A stretch of DNA of 16,054 nt from Actinomycetota bacterium (GCA_010028225.1 RGOY01000013.1:1-16054), one strand, 5' to 3'. Counted from the stretch's first letter, positions 8,230 to 15,494 are shown. The notes: a model not told the origin generated them from the sequence alone. Numbers and translations: made by a program.

Positions 8230-8235
8230 TATTCT
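8230..8235 (+). promoter_or_regulatory. Likely -10 element giving a leaderless lipoprotein mRNA
   Basis: TATTCT fits the actinobacterial TAnnnT pattern and ends 6 nt before GTG 8242, so transcription would begin at or next to the start codon. No Shine-Dalgarno sequence precedes GTG 8242. The following TACGCC is identical to the bases between the -10 and start of phoU. Confidence 0.55.
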
Positions 8236-8241
8236 TACGCC

Positions 8242-8775
8242 GTGAAATTCATGGCTTTGCGACGAACTAGATTCTTGACATTTTCGGTTCTTTCACTCTC
8301 GCTCGCGAGCACTCTTCTTACTGGTTGCGCAGCAGGACCAAATGCAGCAACTCGATTGATCACTCAAGTCACCGATGGCGTTGAGGGTCAAGCAGGATCG
8401 ATAAAACTGCGCAATATGACTCTCGTGATTCAGCCGGATAGTTCTGCAGTACTCGTCGGCACAATCGTCAATCAAGATGAGGCAACAGATGCCGTTTTAG
8501 GCATTGCGATCAACGGAGCGCAAGCGTCGATTGGTCGTGCAGGTGCGCTAGTTAGCGAGTTACCACTCGAACTCAACAAGCCAGTGATTTTTGAAGGTCC
8601 TAGTGCAAACGCCTTTGCATTCGTCGAATCCTTAGGTGCAAAGCCTGGTTACCGAGTTCCTGTCCTGGTCATCCTCGCCAATTCAGGGATCGTGGAGTTG
8701 AGCGTTTTAGTCCGAGATCGTTCAGCTGAATTCATCGATGTTGCACGTCCCGTGTTCACACCGACAGAGGACTAA
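8242..8775 (+). CDS. Small lipoprotein of unknown function
   Basis: A 177-residue protein starting at GTG 8242, chosen because a TAnnnT element lies 6 nt upstream; ATG 8251 (three codons later) is an alternative. The N-terminus is a classic lipoprotein signal: basic n-region (RRTR, 7-10), hydrophobic core (about 11-26) and lipobox LLTGC with Cys29 as the lipidated residue, so it should be anchored on the outer face of the cytoplasmic membrane. The mature part is mostly beta-prone and low in charge (LRNMTLVIQPDSSAVLVGTI, then GIAINGAQASIG), suggesting a small beta-sandwich. I recognise no enzyme motif. It resembles short actinobacterial lipoproteins annotated as hypothetical and often located next to carD or phoP/regX3. 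The stop overlaps that of regX3 by 4 nt. Confidence 0.85.
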   Translation: MKFMALRRTRFLTFSVLSLSLASTLLTGCAAGPNAATRLITQVTDGVEGQAGSIKLRNMTLVIQPDSSAVLVGTIVNQDEATDAVLGIAINGAQASIGRAGALVSELPLELNKPVIFEGPSANAFAFVESLGAKPGYRVPVLVILANSGIVELSVLVRDRSAEFIDVARPVFTPTED

Positions 8776-9455
8776 ATCTCCAACTTATAACCAAGTCCTC
8801 GCACGGTCTGAATCAGTACTGGATTCGCAGGGTCTTTCTCAATCTTCGCCCGAAGTCTTTTGACATGGACATCAAGAGTTTTAGTATCGCCGACATAATC
8901 ACTTCCCCAGACTCGATCGATTAACTGCGTTCTGGTGAGTACCCGGCCTGGATTTCGCATCAAGAATTCCAATAGTTCAAACTCCTTCAATGGGAGAGCG
9001 ATTGGTTGTCCGGCGACAGATACTTGATGTCGATCGACATCCATTCGAATGTTGGCGACAGATATAACGCCATGGTCATCACCATTGACTGCGAAAGTCC
9101 CACGACGCAGGACCGCACGTATTCGCGCAACTAGTTCGCTCTTGGAATAGGGCTTAGTCACATAATCATCCGCCCCTAATTCCAGGCCAACCACTTTGTC
9201 GATTTCAGAATCCTTAGCGGTCAACATGATGATGGGTACCTGGGACTTAGCTCTGATAGCGCGACAGACTTCGATTCCAGAAACTTCAGGAATCATCAAA
9301 TCAAGGAGAATCAAGTCGTAACTTCCCTTGTCAAACTTCGCCAAAGCCTGGCTGCCCGTTGCAGCCGTATCGACTACAAAGCCTTCCTTTCCCAAGAGGA
9401 AAGAGAGCGCCTCGGAGAAGGACTCTTCATCTTCAACGACAAGAACTTTTGTCAT
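8772..9455 (-). CDS. regX3: OmpR/PhoB-family response regulator, RegX3/PhoP type
   Basis: DNA-binding output partner of the neighbouring kinase, expected to bind PHO-box repeats under phosphate limitation. The 227 residues comprise a receiver domain (about 2-115) with acidic pocket E8/D9, phospho-acceptor D52 (LILLDLM), T79 and K101 (TKPYSKSEL), and a winged-helix C-terminal domain (about 130-226) with ALPLKEFELLEFLMRNPGRVLTR-like and DVHVKRLRAKIE elements. It follows the kinase stop by 6 nt. GGGAG lies only 1-2 nt from ATG, so AAAGGA at the end of senX3 may instead position the ribosome. Family membership is firm; phosphate control is inferred from context with phoU and the PHO box. Confidence 0.93.
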   Translation of the reverse strand: MTKVLVVEDEESFSEALSFLLGKEGFVVDTAATGSQALAKFDKGSYDLILLDLMIPEVSGIEVCRAIRAKSQVPIIMLTAKDSEIDKVVGLELGADDYVTKPYSKSELVARIRAVLRRGTFAVNGDDHGVISVANIRMDVDRHQVSVAGQPIALPLKEFELLEFLMRNPGRVLTRTQLIDRVWGSDYVGDTKTLDVHVKRLRAKIEKDPANPVLIQTVRGLGYKLEI

Positions 9456-9461
9456 ACTCCC

Positions 9462-10541
9462 TTAAGTCCTTTCTTCTCCCGCTGGAACTTCACGAGCGAT
9501 GGGTAATCTCAATGCAAATGTGCTTCCAAGCCCAACCTTGCTCCAGACTCGCACCTCACCACCATGATTCTGAGCGACATGCTTGACGATAGAGAGACCA
9601 AGGCCAGTTCCTCCGGTCTCGCGCGACCTTGCAGGATCTACACGATAGAAACGCTCGAAGATTCTCTCCAACTCCTCCTCTTTGATACCAATACCTTGAT
9701 CTTTGACAGAAACTTCGGCTACTGAGTCATTCACTTTCACTTCAACCGCTACATGCGTGCCCTCTGGCGAGTAGTTAATCGCATTCTCTATGAGATTGTG
9801 GACTGCCATCACTAACTGCTCTCGGTCACCCAAAACAATTACTTCATCTTTTCCTGCAAGTTCAATATCTATTCGTCTTGACTCCGCATTTGTCTCAGCT
9901 TGATCGATTGCTTTTCTTGCCACGTCGAGCAAGTCAACTGGATGTGGATCCATCAATGGATCTTCGCCTTGTAACCTTGAGAGGTTGATTATCTCCCTGA
10001 CGAGTTCTTCCAAACGCTTCGCCTCACTTTTGATGCGAGAAGCGAATTTCTCCATCGCTAACGGCTCATCTTTCGCCGATGAAATTGCCTCACTAAGCAG
10101 TGACAAAGCACCGATAGGTGTCTTTAACTCATGAGATATGTTGGCAATGAAGTCACGCCTGATCGCATCAACCCGTGTCTTCTCGCTCTCATCATTAATC
10201 AAAATCAAGACGGACTCTGTATCTAATGTGGTGACTGCAATCTTGATTCTGCGCTTTCCTTCCCCAATGAGCCCCCGGGGTATTTCAATGAGACCTTGAT
10301 GTGGTTTCGCAGTCCTTCGAACCGCGCGAACAATCGCGAGCACCTCTTCGCCATGTAATCGTTCACCTTTGATCAAGTTGAGCGCTGATATGCCGGTAGA
10401 TTGATAGATAGGACGATCATCGCCATCAATTACCAATACTTCATCTTCAAGTAATTCCAAGGTTCGAAGTAATGAATCTGAGATGGGTCCAATGGGAACG
10501 CTAGAAAGTTCATCCTCTTCGACGCTCTTACGAAAGATCAT
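9462..10541 (-). CDS. senX3: Sensor histidine kinase, SenX3/PhoR type, lacking a transmembrane segment
   Basis: Phosphate-responsive sensor kinase by homology and context. From ATG 10541 it has 359 residues: a PAS-like region (about 24-117, ELLEDEVLVIDGDDRPIY), the DHp domain with H-box FIANISHELKTP (H137), the N-box (N253), the G1 box DQGIGI (281-286), the F-box-like ERFYRVD and the G2 box GTGLGLS (311-317). The mycobacterial and Streptomyces relatives begin with one or two transmembrane helices; here the N-terminus (MIFRKSVEEDELSS) is hydrophilic. An in-frame TAA at 10563-10565 limits extension to ATG 10553, four codons earlier (MLAS), which adds no membrane helix. The kinase should therefore be cytosolic, or membrane-associated through a partner. 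The start is uncertain between the two ATGs, neither with a strong binding site. Confidence 0.9.
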   Translation of the reverse strand: MIFRKSVEEDELSSVPIGPISDSLLRTLELLEDEVLVIDGDDRPIYQSTGISALNLIKGERLHGEEVLAIVRAVRRTAKPHQGLIEIPRGLIGEGKRRIKIAVTTLDTESVLILINDESEKTRVDAIRRDFIANISHELKTPIGALSLLSEAISSAKDEPLAMEKFASRIKSEAKRLEELVREIINLSRLQGEDPLMDPHPVDLLDVARKAIDQAETNAESRRIDIELAGKDEVIVLGDREQLVMAVHNLIENAINYSPEGTHVAVEVKVNDSVAEVSVKDQGIGIKEEELERIFERFYRVDPARSRETGGTGLGLSIVKHVAQNHGGEVRVWSKVGLGSTFALRLPIAREVPAGEERT

Positions 10542-10600
10542 TGAAGCCAACATCCCATGCGCTTATCGTAGATTGCCCCCGCAAACTTCGGGAAAGTCTC

Positions 10601-10644
10601 GTTCACCGTGCGTTTACCTCCTTGATTTCCCTCATTCATCTCAT
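10601..10644. promoter_or_regulatory. PHO box (RegX3/PhoP operator) between senX3 and phoU
   Basis: Direct repeat units of 11 nt on the + strand: GTTCACCGTGC (10601-10611) and GTTTACCTCCT (10612-10622), followed by two weaker units TGATTTCCCTC (10623-10633) and ATTCATCTCAT (10634-10644). The GTTCACC core with 11-nt spacing is the known binding unit of Streptomyces PhoP and resembles mycobacterial RegX3 sites. The two strong units lie about 41-62 nt before the phoU start, a typical activator position, and 60-81 nt before senX3, so both directions could respond. Confidence 0.78.
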
Positions 10645-10650
10645 CTCGAA

Positions 10651-10656
10651 TAGGCT
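10651..10656 (+). promoter_or_regulatory. Likely -10 element giving a leaderless phoU mRNA
   Basis: TAGGCT (TAnnnT) ends 6 nt before ATG 10663, which places the transcription start at the start codon. No Shine-Dalgarno sequence is present. The adjoining TACGCC is shared exactly with the lipoprotein promoter, and the PHO box lies directly upstream. Confidence 0.55.
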
Positions 10657-10662
10657 TACGCC

Positions 10663-11325
10663 ATGGCTTGGCTGCGATCTGCATTTCAGGATGAACTCGA
10701 TGGCGTTACGGCATCACTCGTCGAACTATCTATTCTCGTCAATGAAGCGATGCAGAAGGCCACCCACGCTTTGCTCACAGCCAATCTCACTGAGGCTGAA
10801 GAAGTGATCTCTGCCGATGATCGAGTTGATGGAGTTGCTCATGACCTCGATAACCGAATTATCGAAATCATTGCCCGCCAACAGCCGGTAGCGAGTGACT
10901 TACGCGCTCTAGTAACTGCGCTTCGGATGAGTTCAGATCTCGAGCGCATGGGAGATATGGCTCATCACGTTGCGAAAATTACCCGGCTTCGCCATCCCGC
11001 AGCCGCGATTCCCTCTGAACTTCTTCTTACCATCGAAGAGATGGGCAAGTGCGTCAAAGTTGTTGCTGAGAAATGCACACTCGTCATCACAGAGCGCGAT
11101 CTAGATAAAGCACTTGAGATGGAACGCGATGACGATGAGGTAGATCGGCTCCACCGTAAACTCTTTGCCACCTTGCTCGATGAGAGTTGGCCACATGGCA
11201 CTGAAACTGCAATTGATATGACACTTTTGGGCCGTTACTACGAGCGATATGCAGATCATGCAGTTTCGATCGCAAGGCGCGTTTACTTCTTAGTCACCGG
11301 CAAATATTCAAACGATTCCGAGTAG
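10663..11325 (+). CDS. phoU: PhoU-family phosphate signalling protein
   Basis: Negative regulator linking the Pst phosphate transporter to the SenX3/PhoR kinase, and of polyphosphate and persistence phenotypes in some bacteria. The 220 residues are all helical in pattern and form two PhoU repeats: about 8-105 (FQDELDGVTASLVEL, then DDRVDGVAHDLDNRI) and about 110-210 (LTIEEMGKCVKVVAEKC, then DDDEVDRLHRKLF and YYERYADHAVSIARRVYFL). The acidic E/DxxxD clusters that bind metal in the family are visible in both. No pst transporter genes are in the window. It is divergent from senX3 across a PHO box, the arrangement known from Streptomyces phoU/phoR-phoP. Its stop codon directly abuts the stop codon of convergent gpmA. 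Confidence 0.94.
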   Translation: MAWLRSAFQDELDGVTASLVELSILVNEAMQKATHALLTANLTEAEEVISADDRVDGVAHDLDNRIIEIIARQQPVASDLRALVTALRMSSDLERMGDMAHHVAKITRLRHPAAAIPSELLLTIEEMGKCVKVVAEKCTLVITERDLDKALEMERDDDEVDRLHRKLFATLLDESWPHGTETAIDMTLLGRYYERYADHAVSIARRVYFLVTGKYSNDSE

Positions 11326-12072
11326 TTACTTCTTTCCCTGATTCGCCACAGCTTCAATAGCAATTCGCGCGGCCTCGGGATCTAAGTATTCGCCACCTTT
11401 TTTGGTCGGCTCAAAGTCATCGTCAAACCGATAAAGCAACGGAATCCCGGTGGGGATATTCAACTTTGCAATCTCCTCATCAGAGATGCAGTCAATATGT
11501 TTGACGATGGCCCTGATCGAATTCCCGTGCGCAACGACAAGGGTTCGAAGTCCTTTTCGCATATCGGCTGCGATCTCGTTAGTGAGATAAGGGATCAATC
11601 GATCAACTACATCCTTAAGACATTCGGTTCGCGGCAGGTCAGCCCCTAGAGATGCGTAGCGAGGATCGCTTGATTGTGAGTACTTGTCACCATCTTCTAT
11701 AGGGGGCGGTGGAACATCAAAAGATCGTCGCCAGAGTTGAAATTGCTCCTCGCCATATTGCTCAAGGGTTGCCTTCTTATCCTTGCCCTGAAGTGCGCCA
11801 TAGTGGCGTTCGTTGAGTCGCCAACTTCTCCTCACCGGAATCCAATCCCGATCCATCTCAGCAAGAGCGTAATTCGCTGTGTGAATCGCTCGCTTCAACA
11901 GAGATGTATGGACGACATCGGGAAGCAAAGATTTTTCCTTGAGTAACTGACCGCCACGTTTTGCCTCTGATACGCCTTTCTCAGAGAGCGCGACATCCAC
12001 CCAGCCTGTGAAGAGATTCTTGGCATTCCACTCGCTCTCACCATGTCGGAGGAGGATTAGTTCCATAGTCAT
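11326..12072 (-). CDS. gpmA: 2,3-bisphosphoglycerate-dependent phosphoglycerate mutase
   Basis: Interconverts 3- and 2-phosphoglycerate in glycolysis and gluconeogenesis. The 248 residues are family length. The phosphohistidine is H10 in LLRHGESEWN; the second active-site His is H182 in VVAHGNS; the proton-donor Glu is E89 in RRSWRLNERHYG; the LFTGWVDVALSEKG block is intact. ATG 12072 is used; ATG 12066 (two codons on) is equally possible, with AAGG 9 nt upstream. It lies 28 nt after the YbjN-like gene. The mshA/ybjN/gpm neighbourhood next to a senX3-regX3 locus is also the mycobacterial arrangement. Confidence 0.96.
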   Translation of the reverse strand: MTMELILLRHGESEWNAKNLFTGWVDVALSEKGVSEAKRGGQLLKEKSLLPDVVHTSLLKRAIHTANYALAEMDRDWIPVRRSWRLNERHYGALQGKDKKATLEQYGEEQFQLWRRSFDVPPPPIEDGDKYSQSSDPRYASLGADLPRTECLKDVVDRLIPYLTNEIAADMRKGLRTLVVAHGNSIRAIVKHIDCISDEEIAKLNIPTGIPLLYRFDDDFEPTKKGGEYLDPEAARIAIEAVANQGKK

Positions 12073-12100
12073 ATGCCTTATCTTGCCATCAACTCTTTGA

Positions 12101-12601
12101 TCAAGAGATTAAGTGCTCGAAAGCCTTCAAGTTGGCAAGTGATTCACCGCGGGAAAGTCGCCAAGCCCATTCACGTCTTATTGCCGAGGAAAAACCCAAC
12201 TCCAAGAGCGGATTGAAAGCTCCATCTGCATATTGAAGAACCGATCCAACCATCTTATCCAACTCACTATCCGTGACAGCCGCATGAGAAAGCCGCCCCA
12301 CAAGATAGATGTCACCGAGTTCATTGAGTGCAAAGGCAACTGCATACATCGATGCATTTCGCTTCAGCATCCACTCATGAACTTCGGCCGCATTCTCATC
12401 AGGCTTTCTAATTACGAACGCACTCACTCCAAGTGAGTGATCGCCGATAGTTAGCGCACAATGTGTTTCGAGTTTAGATGTGCCAGGAAGCGTTGCCATA
12501 TATGTGCGGTCATCGACTCGCTCATACGAAAGGTGATGCGACTCAAGAAATTCCTCGACAACAGCTCCCGTTCTGCGTTGACGGGCGAGATGATTATCCA
12601 T
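12101..12601 (-). CDS. YbjN-family protein (type III secretion chaperone-like fold)
   Basis: A 166-residue soluble protein with no signal peptide. The core (about 10-130) reads as alternating helices and strands: an N-terminal helix (LARQRRTGAVVEEFLES), strands VDDRTYMATLPG and HCALTIGDHSLGVSAFVIRKPDE, a helix with the family pattern HEWMLKRNA, then AFALNELGDIYLVGRLS. This is the YbjN pattern of actinobacterial proteins such as M. tuberculosis Rv0487, which likewise sits just downstream of mshA. The biochemical role is unknown; YbjN proteins in enterobacteria affect stress and motility, and the fold resembles secretion chaperones. The start is ATG 12601, 8 nt after the mshA stop; a TTG one codon earlier is less likely. 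Confidence 0.8.
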   Translation of the reverse strand: MDNHLARQRRTGAVVEEFLESHHLSYERVDDRTYMATLPGTSKLETHCALTIGDHSLGVSAFVIRKPDENAAEVHEWMLKRNASMYAVAFALNELGDIYLVGRLSHAAVTDSELDKMVGSVLQYADGAFNPLLELGFSSAIRREWAWRLSRGESLANLKAFEHLIS

Positions 12602-12609
12602 CAATACTC

Positions 12610-13926
12610 TTAAGCGAGATTGGATTGATTGGTGCGGTTGCTATCTGCCTGAGACTGACTCAGTACTTTGTCATAAACATCAAGAATCGTCCGAGCTGTT
12701 TGATCCCAGCCAAAGTTTTCTGCATGTTTGACGGCGCCGAGCGAGAGGATCAAACGTCGCTCCGGTTGCGCGATGAGGCGTAGCAAGACTGCGCTCCATG
12801 CTTTCGCATCATGACCATCAACAAGTGAGCCAGAGATACCATCGGCAACAGCTGCGCGAAGTCCACCGACTGCTGTCGCAACAACGGGAGTCCCGCACGC
12901 TTGAGCCTCAAGCGCCACTAAACCAAATGACTCGCTATAGCTAGGAACACAGACCACATCAGATGCACGGTACCAATCTGGGAGATCAGCACGCGCTATC
13001 GGTGGTAAGAATTTAACGACATCATCAACGCCAATCCACTTTGCCAACTTCGCCAATCGCTCTGGTTCACCTGCACCGTTGCCTGACGCGCCACCAATGA
13101 TTTGTACGAGGACTTTCTCGCGAAGGAGCGGGCTATGGGCCACCATCTCTGCAGCAGCTCGAATCAAAACTTCTGGACCTTTATGGGGCTGAATACGACC
13201 GACGAAGGTCAAAATGAATTTATCTTCAGAAATTCCAAGTTTCCTTCGCGTTGCGACTCGTCCAATACCTGGCTTGAACTCATTGAGATTTACTCCAGGA
13301 GTAGCGACAAATACTCGCTCTGGACATGCGCTGTAGAGCGAGACCAGACTCGCCGCCTCTGAATCAGTATTTGCGATGATGGCACTGGCAGATTGCGCGA
13401 CTTCTTCTTCACCGATTGCTCGGCTTAACGGCTCAGGATTTTCCCCGTCTGCAAGTGAAAGATTCTTCACTCGCGCTGTGGTGTGGAAAGTGTGAACAAA
13501 TGGCGTGCCGGACTTCTCTGCGATAGTGCGAGCCAAAATTCCTGAACTCCAATAGTGAGAGTGGATGATTTCGTAGCCACCATCTTCTTCAAGGTGGCGA
13601 AAGAAGTCTCGCTCCAATGGCTTCATAAGCGCAGGGATATCACTCTTGCTTACCCCGCGATAAGGATGAGCATGCAGGTGCTTGACCCTCACTCCAGGTT
13701 CAAGGTCCACTATTCGGGGTAAAGACTCATCGTGCGCTCGAGTAAAGATATCGACAGCAAGACCCGATGCAGCCATACGTTTAGCGCTCTCGACTACATA
13801 AATATTCATCCCACCAGCATCACCAGTTCCTGCTTGATCGAGCGGTGAGGTATGAAGCATCAACTTCGCAATGCGTCGCGGTTGATGGCTGGTGCTTGAT
13901 GAGGTGAGAGATTTATCGGGAGACAT
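12610..13926 (-). CDS. mshA: D-inositol 3-phosphate glycosyltransferase, first committed step of mycothiol synthesis
   Basis: Transfers GlcNAc from UDP-GlcNAc to 1L-myo-inositol 1-phosphate. A GT-B fold, GT4-family enzyme of 438 residues. The N-terminal Rossmann domain has the family motif GTGDAGGMN (33-41) binding the acceptor/UDP side, plus HSHYWSSG and HTFHTT (145-150). The C-terminal domain has FVGRIQPHKG (241-250) and the EX7E motif ESFGLVALE (E332 and E340), followed by ACGTPVVAT. The M. tuberculosis enzyme is about 480 residues; this one has a shorter N-terminus, with a Ser/Thr-rich stretch before the fold. The ATG overlaps the upstream asparaginase end by 14 nt, so the two are probably co-translated. 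mshB, mshC and mshD are not in the window. Confidence 0.92.
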   Translation of the reverse strand: MSPDKSLTSSSTSHQPRRIAKLMLHTSPLDQAGTGDAGGMNIYVVESAKRMAASGLAVDIFTRAHDESLPRIVDLEPGVRVKHLHAHPYRGVSKSDIPALMKPLERDFFRHLEEDGGYEIIHSHYWSSGILARTIAEKSGTPFVHTFHTTARVKNLSLADGENPEPLSRAIGEEEVAQSASAIIANTDSEAASLVSLYSACPERVFVATPGVNLNEFKPGIGRVATRRKLGISEDKFILTFVGRIQPHKGPEVLIRAAAEMVAHSPLLREKVLVQIIGGASGNGAGEPERLAKLAKWIGVDDVVKFLPPIARADLPDWYRASDVVCVPSYSESFGLVALEAQACGTPVVATAVGGLRAAVADGISGSLVDGHDAKAWSAVLLRLIAQPERRLILSLGAVKHAENFGWDQTARTILDVYDKVLSQSQADSNRTNQSNLA

Positions 13927-14878
13927 CAGAGGCGAGTTTACTCGCGCGAATCTCCCCTACAACCCGTCCATCTCCGTAAACAGGAACTTGATCGAAGTGA
14001 AGTCTTGCTCCTAGATGCGAAAGGCTTGCAGCAAGAAGTGGCCAATCACCGCGTTGAGATCCATCGCTCATTTTCCAGACAATCGTTCCCTTTCCGCGAA
14101 TGGCGGCGATCATCACACCTTCAGCCCCATCCTTTGCAAAAAGATTAGGGATCTGCCGCATCGATTCAGTGATGATGCGCCCGTCACCGCTCACCATCTC
14201 GGGAAATGATCGACAAGCTTGAAAAATAGAATCATGGATCGGATCATCTGAATTAACGAGATTATTAATAGATGTGGCTAGACCCTGAAGCGAGATTGCA
14301 AAAAGAGGTGCACCACATCCATCAACAGATATCTTCTCAATTCTTTCACCTGACAACTTCTCAAGTTCTGCTCTAATGAGAAGTTGGAGCGGGTGATCAG
14401 GTTCCTTGTAACTTTCAATATCCCAACCATTGATCTTCGACGTCGCAACCATTCCCGCATGCTTTCCACTGCAGTTTGCAGCCAATGATGATGGTGCCTT
14501 ATCGCCCCACCCACGTCTCTCTTTTGTACCAAGCGGGCGGTCCGGCGTATTTTTCAGCGACGACTCATCGAGTCCCACGCTAGCCAGAATTTTCTCTGCA
14601 CTCTCAAGATGTTGCTCGCTACCTGCATGACTTGCAGAAACAAGTGCCAACTCCTTTGCATCCAACTTGAGGCCTGCACGCACCATTGCCGCGCTTTGTA
14701 TTCCTTTAATCGCTGATCGTGGGTAGATGAGAAGGTTCGACTCGCCTATAGATTTAATTACTTTGCCTGCTTGATCAAGAATCAGAAGATGACCGTGATG
14801 TACTGACTCAACCATCTCATCGCGAATTACTTCCACCAAAATTTCGCCACGAAGCTCGGGTCTGTTCTCTCTCGTCAT
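13913..14878 (-). CDS. L-asparaginase II family protein (Rhizobium etli type)
   Basis: Predicted to hydrolyse L-asparagine to aspartate and ammonia. The 321-residue protein belongs to the asparaginase II family, unrelated to the Thr-dependent E. coli enzymes, and has a beta-lactamase/glutaminase-like fold. The family residues are visible: the Ser-Lys pair S55/K58 in PRSAIKG, S83 in SASHAGS, C136 and K139 in NCSGKH, and C188 in DGCGAP, which match the zinc-binding and catalytic residues described for R. etli ReAV at nearly the same numbers. No signal peptide. It begins 9 nt after the nitrobindin stop and overlaps mshA by 14 nt. Activity on asparagine is inferred; some members could act on other amides. 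Confidence 0.88.
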   Translation of the reverse strand: MTRENRPELRGEILVEVIRDEMVESVHHGHLLILDQAGKVIKSIGESNLLIYPRSAIKGIQSAAMVRAGLKLDAKELALVSASHAGSEQHLESAEKILASVGLDESSLKNTPDRPLGTKERRGWGDKAPSSLAANCSGKHAGMVATSKINGWDIESYKEPDHPLQLLIRAELEKLSGERIEKISVDGCGAPLFAISLQGLATSINNLVNSDDPIHDSIFQACRSFPEMVSGDGRIITESMRQIPNLFAKDGAEGVMIAAIRGKGTIVWKMSDGSQRGDWPLLAASLSHLGARLHFDQVPVYGDGRVVGEIRASKLASDVSR

Positions 14879-14887
14879 CTCAAACCG

Positions 14888-15388
14888 CTACCCCTGCGAT
14901 CGCGCGAGGGTCGACCAGATATGTGCTTGAAGATCCTTACCGGGGACTGCCATGTCGTAAGCAAAGAAGAGCTCGCCTTCAACTAATCCATAAAGACGTG
15001 AACCTTCAGTGACGCTCTTGGCAGTGGGCGTCGAATATCCCTGATCCATTGCTAATTGAATCTTCGGGCCCTCAAATCGCCCCAGCCACCCTTCAGCAAT
15101 CCCAGAACTATGCGCAATAAGTACTTCAAGAACGTTATTGGGTTTGACTCGCCAGAAACCGGTCTCACTTGCAGCGGGACGGATGATGTCATCGTTCTCA
15201 TCAATGATCCACGAACGTGAGAAATATGTGAGGAAACCTCTGCCATCATGATTGAAGGTGACTTCTTGAGCGAAATCAAAACGTTCTATTTCTGGATAAT
15301 CTCCATGACCTTTGCCGCGCCATGTCCCGATCAGCCACGCTAGTGGATTGAGGTCAGGATGTAGACCCTCAGGAATTGTGAATGCCAT
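14888..15388 (-). CDS. Nitrobindin-like heme protein (FABP-like beta-barrel; peroxynitrite isomerase family)
   Basis: A 166-residue beta-barrel that should bind ferric heme and isomerise peroxynitrite to nitrate, or bind NO, by analogy with M. tuberculosis nitrobindin (Rv2717c). The signature GTWRGKG is at 21-27, followed by YPEIERFDFAQEV. The middle has SETGFWRVKPNNVLEVLIAHSSG, close to the mycobacterial pattern, and PTAKSVTEGSRLYG. His156 near the C-terminus (LQAHIWSTLAR) is in the position of the proximal heme ligand. The start is ATG 15388; GTG 15400 in frame would add four residues. No secretion signal. It is first in the apparent run nitrobindin-asparaginase-mshA and is divergent from a DsrE-like gene. 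Confidence 0.88.
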   Translation of the reverse strand: MAFTIPEGLHPDLNPLAWLIGTWRGKGHGDYPEIERFDFAQEVTFNHDGRGFLTYFSRSWIIDENDDIIRPAASETGFWRVKPNNVLEVLIAHSSGIAEGWLGRFEGPKIQLAMDQGYSTPTAKSVTEGSRLYGLVEGELFFAYDMAVPGKDLQAHIWSTLARSQG

Positions 15389-15398
15389 CAGTTGGACC

Positions 15399-15404
15399 AC
15401 TCTA
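15399..15404 (-). promoter_or_regulatory. Possible -10 element for the nitrobindin gene
   Basis: TAGAGT (TAnnnT) on the minus strand ends 10 nt before ATG 15388, which would give a leader of only a few bases. The same hexamer is used upstream of the divergent DsrE-like gene. No convincing -35 or Shine-Dalgarno sequence. Confidence 0.33.
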
Positions 15405-15481
15405 GAATCAGAGAGAAAGTTTGGTTTAGCAACATTCTGCGCGGGTAAGGCACGCGGTTAGCCTACCTTTAGAGAGCGAAG

Positions 15482-15487
15482 TAGAGT
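15482..15487 (+). promoter_or_regulatory. Possible -10 element giving a leaderless DsrE-like mRNA
   Basis: TAGAGT ends 7 nt before ATG 15495, placing the transcription start at the start codon. No good Shine-Dalgarno sequence is present, which supports a leaderless transcript. Confidence 0.45.
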
Positions 15488-15494
15488 CGGGCAT

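Noticed and set aside
10538..10606. A 22-codon minus-strand reading frame (GTG start, GGAGG 10 nt upstream) whose TGA overlaps the senX3 ATG 10541, like a leader peptide.
   Set aside because: The apparent GGAGG and the GTG are the reverse complement of the PHO-box units GTTTACCTCC and GTTCACC, so operator function explains them better. No codon bias or conservation can be judged.
12093..12107. Near-perfect palindrome CTCTTTGATCAAGAG at the end of the YbjN-like gene.
   Set aside because: The stem is short and AT-rich, has no T-tract and overlaps the stop codon of the gene. It does not qualify as a terminator, and chance is likely.
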